In this document: positions 1-5,418 of the stretch, in pieces
Layout: the number at the start of each line of letters is the position of its first letter
Numbering within the stretch: position 1 is the stretch's first letter
Origin: Bacillota bacterium
GTDB taxonomy: Bacteria > Bacillota > DTU030
Direction: 5' to 3'
DNA: 5,529 nucleotides
NCBI GenBank assembly: GCA_012842325.1
Contig: DUTA01000049.1
Coordinates: 1 to 5,529 of the forward strand
The notes under the pieces: model-generated
What the model saw: only the letters and a program-made list of their open reading frames with translations
Database searches by the model: none
Told to the model about the DNA's origin: nothing
Program-made: the position numbers and the translations under genes

Positions 1-198
1 GAGGACCTGGTGGGTGCCTTCCAGGCAGCGGCCGATGCCGCCACCGCCGCCATTGAAGGCACCAGGAACTGGATAGCCAGGAGAGGGCGCCAGTCCTTTA
101 CTGGGGAGCGCAGTATCGGCACCCTGGATCCCGGTATCGTTGCCGTGGCGACAATGCTGCAGGCCATCGTAAAGAAATTCAAGAAAAGGGAAAATTAA
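1..198 (+). CDS. dhaL: Dihydroxyacetone kinase subunit L, C-terminal part (partial)
   Basis: Reading frame 1 is open from the first base to the TAA at 196-198, giving the last 65 residues of a protein whose start lies outside the window. The segment carries the C-terminal signature of the DhaL/DAK2 fold: an Ala-rich helix, then GRQSFTGERSIGTLDPG (in E. coli DhaL the equivalent region is GRASYLGERSIG followed by DPG), then a final hydrophobic helix and a Lys-rich tail. In this family the L subunit binds the nucleotide in an all-helical barrel and passes phosphate to the ketose bound on DhaK; the GERS...DPG loop closes over the nucleotide site. The complete subunit is usually about 210 residues, so roughly two thirds are missing here only because of the window edge. 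The gene is followed 61 bases later by dhaK, so both probably share a transcript. Whether phosphate comes from ATP or from a PTS protein (DhaM) cannot be told from this fragment. Confidence 0.93.
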   Translation, partial: EDLVGAFQAAADAATAAIEGTRNWIARRGRQSFTGERSIGTLDPGIVAVATMLQAIVKKFKKREN

Positions 199-259
199 GG
201 GGATTGCGGAGCCACTGCCCTCGCCAGGACGGACAAAAATAAACAAGGGGGGTAAGGCT

Positions 260-1252
260 GTGAAGAAGTTTGTTAACAATCCCGAGAACTTTGTCAAGGA
301 GATGATCGAAGGGGTAGTATTGGCCAACCCGAATTTAAAGAGCATACCTGAGTACAATATTGTCTACCGGGCCGATATGCCCAGAAACGACAAGGTCTCC
401 ATCATCCAAGGTTCCGGGAGCGGCCACGAGCCGGCCCACATCATGCTGGTGGGTAGAGGCATGCTGGATGCGGCTTGCCCGGGGAACGTATTCTCGGCCC
501 CGCCCATGGAGTATGTCCTGGAGTGCACCAAGCTCATGAAGTCCGACATGGGCGTCCTGTACATCATCAACAACTACCAGGGTGACCGCATGGCCTGGGA
601 CATGGCCAGGGAAATGGCCGAAATGGAAGGGATCAAGATCGGTGTGGTCATCGTTGACGACGACGTGGCTGTTACCGACAGCACCTTCACCGTGGGTCGC
701 CGGGGTGTTGCAGGTAACTTCTTTGTGATCAAGGCCGTCGGGGCCGCCGCCGAAAGGGGCGCCACCCTGGAAGAGCTGGTGGAGCTGGGCAAGAAGGTGA
801 ACAGCAATGTCCGCACCATGGGCGTTGCCCTGACCTCCTGCACGCCGCCGGCAAAGGGCAAACCAATATTTGAAATTGGCGAGGACGAGATGGAAGTCGG
901 CGTCGGCATCCATGGCGAGCCCGGCCGGAGACGGGACAAAATTAAGCCGGCCGATGAGATCGTGGACGAGGTTTACAAGGCGGTGCGGGATGACCTGCCC
1001 TTCAAAGGGGGAGACCGGGTGGCCTTGATGATCAACGGCCTGGGCGGCACCCCCATTTCCGAGCTCTACCTCCTCTACAGGGCCGCTCACCTGCGCTGCC
1101 AGGACGATGGCCTGACCGTTGTCCGCAGCTATGTCGGCAACTACTGCACCTCCCTGGAAATGGCCGGATTCTCCCTGACCCTCCTCAGGCTGGACGACGA
1201 GATCGAGGACCTGCTGGCTGCTCCAGCGGAAATACCCATCCGGGTCTTCTGA
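260..1252 (+). CDS. dhaK: Dihydroxyacetone kinase subunit K
   Basis: This 330-residue protein is a full-length DhaK (DAK1 domain), the cytoplasmic subunit that binds dihydroxyacetone (or a close relative) as a covalent hemiaminal and presents it to DhaL for phosphorylation to DHA phosphate. The key residues fall at the same numbers as in E. coli DhaK: the GSGSGHEPAH loop at 51-60 with His56, NNYQGD with Asp109, and GIHGEPG with the substrate-binding His218. Further family motifs are VIVDDDVAV (about 130-138), GRRGVAG (146-152), GAAAERG (161-167) and YCTSLEMAGFS (295-305). The start is GTG at 260, preceded by an AAGGGGGG ribosome binding site at 245-252. The protein is shorter than E. coli DhaK mainly in the loop before GGDRVALMINGLGG. 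The order dhaL-dhaK, opposite to the usual dhaK-dhaL-dhaM, and the lack of dhaM here leave open that the substrate is another small ketose such as erythrulose, or that the pair uses ATP. Family assignment is secure; exact substrate is inference. Confidence 0.95.
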   Translation: MKKFVNNPENFVKEMIEGVVLANPNLKSIPEYNIVYRADMPRNDKVSIIQGSGSGHEPAHIMLVGRGMLDAACPGNVFSAPPMEYVLECTKLMKSDMGVLYIINNYQGDRMAWDMAREMAEMEGIKIGVVIVDDDVAVTDSTFTVGRRGVAGNFFVIKAVGAAAERGATLEELVELGKKVNSNVRTMGVALTSCTPPAKGKPIFEIGEDEMEVGVGIHGEPGRRRDKIKPADEIVDEVYKAVRDDLPFKGGDRVALMINGLGGTPISELYLLYRAAHLRCQDDGLTVVRSYVGNYCTSLEMAGFSLTLLRLDDEIEDLLAAPAEIPIRVF

Positions 1253-1298
1253 CAATTTACCTTCCGGACGTACCCTCCTCAGATAATTGCAGGACTGA

Positions 1299-1342
1299 AC
1301 AGCGGGGCCGGGCACCCTTAGCGGGTGTTAAGGCCCCGCTGT
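1299..1342 (+). terminator. GC-rich hairpin, probable terminator of the dha operon
   Basis: ACAGCGGGGCC at 1299-1309 is perfectly complementary to GGCCCCGCTGT at 1332-1342 (11 bp). Inside it a second helix, CACCC at 1313-1317 with GGGTG at 1323-1327, caps the structure with a short loop. It lies 47 bases after the dhaK stop. The downstream flank is pyrimidine-rich (CCTGTATGCCCTTTCG) but lacks a clean T-run, so it is a strong hairpin with a weak tail; it may also act as an mRNA 3' stabiliser. Confidence 0.6.
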
Positions 1343-1429
1343 CCTGTATGCCCTTTCGTTGTTGCCCAGCCGTCCCTTTCCCCCTGCCCTCGCCTGTCTA
1401 TTTCAGGGGAAGCCCCGGCCAAAGGATAC

Positions 1430-1458
1430 TTGCATGTCGAATATTTGTGGGGTAGAAT
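1430..1458 (+). promoter_or_regulatory. Sigma-A/sigma-70-type promoter of the leader RNA and operon
   Basis: A -35 box TTGCAT at 1430-1435 and a -10 box TAGAAT at 1453-1458 are separated by exactly 17 bases. The -10 matches TATAAT at five of six positions; the -35 matches TTGACA only in TTG. The surrounding AT-rich stretch stands out from the GC-rich sequence on both sides. Transcription would start near 1464-1467, about 30 bases before the closing helix of the structured leader, which fits well. It is inferred from sequence only. Confidence 0.6.
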
Positions 1459-1492
1459 TAAATAATAAGAGGTAACAATTGCATAATTGAGA

Positions 1493-1598
1493 GCAATCTC
1501 CGATCCTGCCTACCCTAATGGCAAAAAGCCTATGGGTGCAGGACGCTAGGGCGCATTGGAAACGGTGCTGCCTCCCGGTAGTTTGGAAAGGAGATGGC
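1493..1598 (+). ncRNA. Moco/Tuco-type (molybdenum or tungsten cofactor) riboswitch aptamer, probable
   Basis: This is a compact, globally closed RNA fold. The closing helix pairs GCAATCTCC (1493-1501) with GGAGATGGC (1590-1598), with one A-G mismatch. Inside it are a long interrupted arm, TCCTGC (1504-1509) with GCAGGA (1538-1543) and ACCC (1512-1515) with GGGT (1534-1537), tipped by GGC-AAAAA-GCC (1520-1530). A second hairpin, GCATTG (1553-1558) with CGGTGC (1563-1568), carries a GAAA tetraloop. The single-stranded-looking segments CTCCGATCC, GCTGCCTCCCGG and GGAAAGGAGATGGC resemble, from memory, the conserved parts of the Moco RNA motif, which lies upstream of Mo-cofactor synthesis, molybdate transport and molybdoenzyme genes. 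The first downstream gene encodes a molybdopterin-oxidoreductase-like domain, which supports this class. Structure and position as a riboswitch are well supported; the ligand class rests on recalled consensus and context. Another or an orphan riboswitch class is the main alternative. Confidence 0.65.
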
Positions 1599-1622
1599 GC
1601 AAGCTGGAAGCTAATACCCCAC

Positions 1623-1651
1623 AACGTCTTCTCCTGAGACGTTTTCTTTTT
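1623..1651 (+). terminator. Intrinsic terminator, expression platform of the leader
   Basis: AACGTCT (1623-1629) pairs perfectly with AGACGTT (1637-1643) around a seven-base loop TCTCCTG, and runs straight into a T-tract at 1642-1651 broken by one C. It lies 24 bases after the aptamer and about 75 bases before the first start codon, a classic attenuator position. The loop bases TCTCCT (1630-1635) are complementary to AGGAGA (1589-1594), whose bases 1590-1594 form part of the aptamer closing helix. Closing-helix formation and loop capture are therefore mutually exclusive. Ligand-stabilised closing should free the terminator and switch the operon off. Confidence 0.85.
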
Positions 1652-1708
1652 GCCTTGGCCGGGGGGAGAAAGGATGTTTTTTGACTAACCGATAGCTTGC
1701 AGGTCAGA

Positions 1709-1716
1709 AAGGGGTG
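1709..1716 (+). promoter_or_regulatory. Ribosome binding site of the first operon gene
   Basis: AAGGGGTG is a one-base-shortened match to the AAGGAGGTG consensus. It lies 8 bases before TTG 1725 and 11 before GTG 1728, so it favours the TTG but does not exclude the adjacent GTG. Confidence 0.6.
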
Positions 1717-1724
1717 CTGGCGTC

Positions 1725-2819
1725 TTGGTGGTCAACGGGAAGGGGTATTTATACCGGTGCTTCCTGCTTTTTGTGTGTCTCATTTCTCTGCTTGGTCTTC
1801 TGCCGGCGTCTGCCCTGGCTGCGGGTGGCGATCTGGTCATAACGGGACCCGGTCTGAAGGGCCCCGGGATCGTCGTTACCCGGGAACAGCTGGAAGGGCG
1901 GGCGCCTCTTTTTTTGCCGGACGGTACAGAGGTACAACAACATGATGAATGGTACAGCTCCATCAACACCTGGCCCAGCAAGATCTGGTACCGGGGGCAG
2001 GGAATCCGGCTGCGGGATCTTCTCCAGGCCGCCGGTGGCCTCAGGGAGGAAGCCACCCTGATCCGCTTCACCTCCGCCGATGGTTTTCGGGTGACCTTTA
2101 CCGTCCGGGAACTCCTGGAGGAACCGGCCTACCGCTTCCCCTATTTCATGGATTCCGGTTTGGCCGGCCACCTGCCCGGTGACACCAGCGGGGCGGTGCC
2201 GGTTGAGCCCATCCTCGCCCACCGGAGTTTTTCCGCCCACACCAAAGAGGAGATCCGGGATGCAGGGAGATTCAGCAGCGCCGCTGCCTACCATCTCCTC
2301 TTCGGACAGCGGGCGGTAACCCAGCAGAACAATGCCCGCTTTGCCAAATACGTAACCGGAATCGAGGTCCTGACGGATCCGGTGGAAAAATGGGAACCGC
2401 CCAGGGCCGTGCCGCCCCCGGGGGAAGTGCCGCCGGGAACCCTGGTGAGGCTTTACTCCCCCCTGGGTGATGAAGACAAGGTCCACTATACCCTGGACGG
2501 CAGTGATCCGACCATAGAGAGTCCCATGTACAACCTGGTAGCCAGCCGCTGGTGGTCCTCCCGGGGCGAGGAGGCGGTGGACGCCATCAACCGGCCCATC
2601 GAGATCAGGGGAGACACCACCATCAAGGCCAAAACCATTGGCCCCGGCAAGGCCGACAGTGAAGTGGTCATCTTCACCTACAGGGTCCGGGCCGGGGAAG
2701 GGGCCGGAACGGGGGACAGCCGGGAGAAAACCCGGGACAAGCCTGCCCCCATCCCGGTGCTGCCTGTGGCGGCGGCCTACCTGCTCCTCGGTTGCTGCGG
2801 CCTTGGCTGGGGGCGGTGA
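1725..2819 (+). CDS. Secreted/anchored protein: Cys-less molybdopterin-oxidoreductase-like domain plus chitobiase-C-terminal-like domain
   Basis: The 364-residue product starts with a signal peptide (hydrophobic core about 12-27, likely cleavage after ALA at about 30-32). Residues about 36-217 resemble the oxidoreductase molybdopterin-binding (sulfite oxidase) fold: the -LRDLLQAAGG- segment at 97-105, EATLIRFTSADGFRVTF at 109-125, and the terminal FAKYVTGIEV strand at 206-215. About 232-322 is a CHB_HEX_C/FN3-like domain with the typical KVHYTLDGSDPT at 252-263. A short hydrophobic stretch (about 344-360) could anchor the C-terminus. The mature ectodomain contains no cysteine; the four Cys residues lie in the signal peptide and C-terminal helix. 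The thiolate ligand that fixes Mo in active sulfite-oxidase-family enzymes is thus absent, the region reading YSSINTWPSK instead. It is the first gene behind the leader RNA and overlaps the next by GTGA. It may bind a pterin or metal, or act as a structural surface domain; enzyme activity is unlikely. TTG 1725 is chosen for its ribosome binding site; GTG 1728 is possible. Confidence 0.82.
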   Translation: MVVNGKGYLYRCFLLFVCLISLLGLLPASALAAGGDLVITGPGLKGPGIVVTREQLEGRAPLFLPDGTEVQQHDEWYSSINTWPSKIWYRGQGIRLRDLLQAAGGLREEATLIRFTSADGFRVTFTVRELLEEPAYRFPYFMDSGLAGHLPGDTSGAVPVEPILAHRSFSAHTKEEIRDAGRFSSAAAYHLLFGQRAVTQQNNARFAKYVTGIEVLTDPVEKWEPPRAVPPPGEVPPGTLVRLYSPLGDEDKVHYTLDGSDPTIESPMYNLVASRWWSSRGEEAVDAINRPIEIRGDTTIKAKTIGPGKADSEVVIFTYRVRAGEGAGTGDSREKTRDKPAPIPVLPVAAAYLLLGCCGLGWGR

Positions 2820-4465
2820 AAATGGGGCTGCTGCCGGGAAAGATGCAATACAGAAGAGGTCAACCCCGGGCGGTTGTGCCGGGCCTGCTGTTCCTGACCC
2901 TGGCCTTTGCCCTCTTGGTCCCTCTGCCTGCTGAAGCAGCAGCTGCCCTGGAGGTAACGGGCGAAGGGGTGACAGCACCGGTGGAATTGACCCTGGCCGA
3001 GCTGGAGGCTATGGAGCAGTACCAGCATGTTTACAGTGCCATCAACACCTATCCCACCAAGCAGTGGTACATAGCCCGGGGGGTCAAACTGCGGCACCTC
3101 TTGGACCTGGCGGGGATCAAGGATGAGGCAACTCTGATCCGCTTTTACTCCCGGGACGGCTATGATGTGACCTTCACGGTGAAGGAACTCCTGGAGGATA
3201 AGCGCTACTATTTCCCCGGTTTGATGGAGAATCACCCCAGCGACGGGAGCATTCCCGGTTCCCCTGAAGGGGCTGTGGAGGTAGAGCCCATTGTGGCCTT
3301 GGCCAGTGCCGAGGGGAGTACCGATCCGGCGGCCCTGAACGATAAGGATATTCCCCTGTTGGTCCTGGGCCAGCGGGCGGTCACGGAACAGACCAGCACC
3401 CTTTTTGTAAAACATCTGAATAAAATTGAAGTTCTCACGACGAAACCGGAACAATGGGACGTACCCAGGATAAACGTTCCCGCTGGCTCTGCCCTGCCCC
3501 CGGGGACAGGGCTGGTTTTGAGCAATAAAAAGTCCGATGTGGACAAGATCCACTACACTACCGACGGCAGCACTCCCACGGTCAACAGCCCCATCTTCAA
3601 CTGGAGTGCCAGCCGCTGGTGGCCCCTGCGGGGGGATCTGGAGGAGGTCAATGCGCCCATCCGGATTACAAAAGACATGATCAAGAGGGGGGAAGACGGC
3701 CGGGAATACATTGTCATCAAGGCCAGGACCATCGGCCCCGGCAAGGAGGACAGCGAGGTGGCCACCTTTATCTTTACCCTGGATCCCGCCGCCCCCGATC
3801 CGACCCGGGAGCCGGGGGGGCCGGTGACAGGGCTGTCCCTGGACCGGACCCGCCTGGAACTTCCCGTGGGCGGTACCTACCAGCTGGAGGCCATGGTGGA
3901 ACCCTATAATGCCCGGGAGAAGGGGGTGACCTGGCGCTCCAGCGACACCAGGGTGGCCACGGTGGACAACCGGGGCCTGGTAACGGTGGTCGGCCCCGGC
4001 ACGGCCGTCATCACGGCGGAGACGGTAGACGGCAGTTTCACGGCCACCTGTGTGGTCAACGGACCCGCGGGGGAAGGGGAGGATGACCAGGTCGCCCTGG
4101 GGGAGGAAATTCCGCCGCCGGAAGAGCGGAGGGCGGAGGCCAACCCCGGGGCCGGGGAGGAGATTGCCCCTTCAGCTGAGGAGGTGGGAGAACCAGAAGA
4201 GGAGGAGACAGCAGTTCCTGCCGTGCCCGAGGGCAGGGAGCAGTACCTGGCAGAGAAAAAAGACCTGGAAGATTCTGTTCCGGAGGAAGGAGGGGACTAT
4301 CAGGGGACTTCTTCCCAGGTTCAGGTCTTTGAGCTGTTTTTGGCCAAGCCCCTGTCGTTGCCAGTGGAGAGGAGGGAGCTGGAACTGCAGACAGCAATTG
4401 TTTTCATCCTCTTCCTTCTCTCCGGCGCCGTGAAAAAGTACCTAGAATATGCAAAGGAGTCATAA
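2816..4465 (+). CDS. Membrane-anchored surface protein: Cys-less molybdopterin-oxidoreductase-like, chitobiase-C-terminal-like and Big2 domains
   Basis: This 549-residue protein is a longer paralogue of its neighbour. In order it has a signal peptide (hydrophobic about 21-38, AEA-type cleavage near 39-41); a sulfite-oxidase-fold-like domain (about 44-208, with SAINTYPTKQWY at 74-85 and EATLIRFYSRDGYDVTF at 104-120); a CHB_HEX_C-like domain (about 222-322, KIHYTTDGSTPT at 244-255); and a Big2 bacterial Ig domain (about 337-414) with the standard VTWRSSDTRVATVD and GTAVITA motifs. An acidic Pro/Glu-rich stalk (about 415-500), a C-terminal transmembrane helix (about 525-541) and a short basic tail follow. 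The oxidoreductase-like domain contains no cysteine; the one Cys of the ectodomain lies in Big2. The layout is a cell-surface protein tethered by its C-terminus. GTG 2816 overlaps the upstream stop as GTGA, implying translational coupling; ATG 2822 and ATG 2843 are alternatives and would shorten an unusually long signal-peptide n-region. The partner genes just downstream suggest it is the extracytoplasmic part of an ExbB-type complex. Confidence 0.85.
   Translation: MKMGLLPGKMQYRRGQPRAVVPGLLFLTLAFALLVPLPAEAAAALEVTGEGVTAPVELTLAELEAMEQYQHVYSAINTYPTKQWYIARGVKLRHLLDLAGIKDEATLIRFYSRDGYDVTFTVKELLEDKRYYFPGLMENHPSDGSIPGSPEGAVEVEPIVALASAEGSTDPAALNDKDIPLLVLGQRAVTEQTSTLFVKHLNKIEVLTTKPEQWDVPRINVPAGSALPPGTGLVLSNKKSDVDKIHYTTDGSTPTVNSPIFNWSASRWWPLRGDLEEVNAPIRITKDMIKRGEDGREYIVIKARTIGPGKEDSEVATFIFTLDPAAPDPTREPGGPVTGLSLDRTRLELPVGGTYQLEAMVEPYNAREKGVTWRSSDTRVATVDNRGLVTVVGPGTAVITAETVDGSFTATCVVNGPAGEGEDDQVALGEEIPPPEERRAEANPGAGEEIAPSAEEVGEPEEEETAVPAVPEGREQYLAEKKDLEDSVPEEGGDYQGTSSQVQVFELFLAKPLSLPVERRELELQTAIVFILFLLSGAVKKYLEYAKES
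4454..4459 (+). promoter_or_regulatory. Ribosome binding site that sets the ExbB-like start
   Basis: AAGGAG lies 10 bases before ATG 4470, inside the last codons of the upstream gene. The upstream in-frame ATG 4449 has no purine-rich site before it and lies only 5 bases ahead of this one, so 4470 is preferred. Confidence 0.75.
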
Positions 4466-4469
4466 GCAA

Positions 4470-5132
4470 ATGATACTGGCACCTTTAAAGGATGTGCTTC
4501 ATGTCATTGCTTCCGCCCTGCTGATACCTACCATTGTCATCCTCCTCCTGCTCCTCGCTGCGGCGGCAGTGGAGCTGGGGGGGCTTCTGGTGGAGGTCCT
4601 GCTGGAAAGGCGCCGGGTAAAAGTGGATGTGGCGGAACTGCTGGCTGCCTTTCAGGGGAAGGGGGCCGCTGCTATCCGGGAAGAGATCGGACAGAGCCGC
4701 CTCCCCCGCCGCCAGAAGGAGACCCTGGGAGAACTGGTGGGACACAGCCACCTGCCGGCCCCTTCCCTGCGGGCCCTGGCCCGCCGCCTCCTGGACCGGG
4801 AGGAACGCCACTATGCCCGGATAACGGACAGGACGGACCTGGTGGCCCGCCTGGCGCCCATGTTCGGCTTGATGGGGACCTTGATCCCCCTGGGGCCGGG
4901 TTTAATCGCCCTGGGACAGGGAGACACCAGGGCCCTGGCCGATTCCCTCCTCATCGCCTTCGATACCACCGTTGCCGGCCTGGCTGCCGCCGGTGTCGCC
5001 TACAGCATTTCCCGGCTGCGCAAGAGGTGGTATGGAGATTATCTGAGCATCCTTGAAGCCCTGCTGGTGGGCCTGCTGGAGGTGTTTGCCCGTGGACGGG
5101 GGACTGAGGAAGAGGAGAAGGAACCCCTTTGA
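4470..5132 (+). CDS. MotA/TolQ/ExbB proton-channel family protein
   Basis: The 220-residue product has the three-helix ExbB layout: a first transmembrane segment at about 12-34, a charged cytoplasmic region at about 45-125, then two hydrophobic segments at about 128-149 and 158-181 and a short acidic tail. Family motifs are RLAPMFGLMGTLIPLG at 127-142 (the APxxGLxGT signature entering the second helix) and ADSLLIAFDTTVAGLAAAG at 157-175 (the A-x-TT-x-x-GL signature of the third helix). Thr166/Thr167 and the acidic Asp158 and Asp165 are candidates for the ion path. Members of this family form a pentameric channel around a dimer of ExbD/TolR/MotB-type helices and use proton or sodium motive force to do mechanical work on an envelope protein. 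The gene begins 4 bases after the upstream stop and overlaps the DUF2149 gene by 41 bases, so a shared complex is likely. It is not called exbB or tolQ because no TonB, Pal or outer-membrane partner is visible. Confidence 0.9.
   Translation: MILAPLKDVLHVIASALLIPTIVILLLLLAAAAVELGGLLVEVLLERRRVKVDVAELLAAFQGKGAAAIREEIGQSRLPRRQKETLGELVGHSHLPAPSLRALARRLLDREERHYARITDRTDLVARLAPMFGLMGTLIPLGPGLIALGQGDTRALADSLLIAFDTTVAGLAAAGVAYSISRLRKRWYGDYLSILEALLVGLLEVFARGRGTEEEEKEPL
5078..5083 (+). promoter_or_regulatory. Ribosome binding site that sets the DUF2149 gene start
   Basis: GGAGGT lies 8 bases before GTG 5092 and within the end of the upstream coding sequence. It supports GTG 5092 over the TTG at 5053 and over the later GTG 5134, which has a weaker, more distant AGGAGAAGG. 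Confidence 0.65.
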
Positions 5133-5418
5133 AGTGGCGGATGACGTCAACCCCCTGGATGGTGTGGCCAATATTGCCGATGCCATGCTGGCCTTTTCCT
5201 GCGGCCTGCTCCTGGCCCTGGCCATTTATTGGAATATCGACCTGGGTCCGACGGGGGAGCGCATCGACGTGACCCGGGGCCGGGAAGTGACCGAGGTCCC
5301 GGAAATCCGGGAGGATCTCATCGAAACCAGGGACCGGGGCAAACTTTACGAGCGGGTGGGCACCGTTTACCGGGACCCGGAGACGGGGCAGCTCTTTATG
5401 TTGACAGATGACAATTGA
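5092..5418 (+). CDS. DUF2149 family small membrane protein (ExbD/TolR-like partner)
   Basis: From GTG 5092 the product has 108 residues. It opens with a basic patch (RKRRR at 6-10), then NPLDGVANIADAMLAFSCG at 20-38, the hallmark of DUF2149, running into a single transmembrane helix (about 31-47), and an extracytoplasmic tail ending in YERVGTVYRDPETGQLFML. The layout (short basic cytoplasmic N-terminus, one helix with Asp30 at its entry, outside domain) is that of ExbD, TolR and MotB, where the helix-entry Asp takes part in ion-driven rotation or movement. DUF2149 genes are, from memory, commonly found beside ExbB-like genes, often in archaeal and clostridial clusters with CobN-like genes; here the two overlap by 41 bases. 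The ExbD-like role is inference from topology and pairing, not from sequence homology. The last codons lie inside a heptad-repeat tract, so the exact C-terminus may vary between strains. GTG 5134 would give a 94-residue form. Confidence 0.85.
   Translation: MDGGLRKRRRNPFEVADDVNPLDGVANIADAMLAFSCGLLLALAIYWNIDLGPTGERIDVTRGREVTEVPEIREDLIETRDRGKLYERVGTVYRDPETGQLFMLTDDN

Larger units (their letters stand above)
1253..1724. other. Non-coding stretch between dhaK and the riboswitch operon
   Basis: No convincing protein-coding gene lies here; the only sizeable open frame, on the minus strand at 1403-1624, has no family character and runs across the structured leader. In order the stretch holds the dhaK trailer and its GC-rich hairpin, a GC-rich pyrimidine-rich spacer (1343-1420) with a small GGGG/CCCC hairpin at 1406-1416, an AT-rich promoter region, a structured leader RNA with an intrinsic terminator, and the ribosome binding site of the next gene. 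The drop in GC at 1429-1490 marks the promoter. Confidence 0.8.

Noticed and set aside
335..1315. Long minus-strand open frame (326 codons) opposite dhaK
   Set aside because: It mirrors the dhaK coding strand in a GC-rich sequence, is His/Gly/Val-rich with no family features, and dhaK itself is certain.
1403..1624. Minus-strand 73-codon open frame in the intergenic region
   Set aside because: It covers the promoter and the structured leader RNA, whose paired helices explain the sequence; the peptide has no recognisable features.
1493..1651. Cobalamin, c-di-GMP-I, THF or fluoride riboswitch as the leader class
   Set aside because: I could not find their recalled signature segments (B12 box, the GEMM GGCAAA/GNRA arrangement, the paired THF core or the fluoride pseudoknot), while the segments present and the downstream gene fit the Moco class better.
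1653..1682. Second possible terminator: CCTT...AAGG followed by a T-run at 1677-1682
   Set aside because: The stem is only 4 bp with a large G-rich loop; the hairpin at 1623-1643 is much better.
1674..1688. Five-codon mini-ORF (ATG TTT TTT GAC TAA) after the leader terminator, preceded by a GGGGGGAGAAAGG purine run
   Set aside because: It could be a leader peptide, but it is too short to support and lies after the terminator; the purine run may be chance.
1749..2978. 409-codon minus-strand open frame across the first surface protein and into the second
   Set aside because: Its composition (Pro/Gly/His-rich, no recognisable domain) is typical of an antisense shadow, and the + strand frame shows a signal peptide and two known domain types.
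5053..5091. Upstream TTG extension of the DUF2149 gene (adds 13 residues including several Cys and Trp)
   Set aside because: It lies deep in the ExbB-like coding sequence, has no ribosome binding site, and GTG 5092 has a well-placed GGAGGT.
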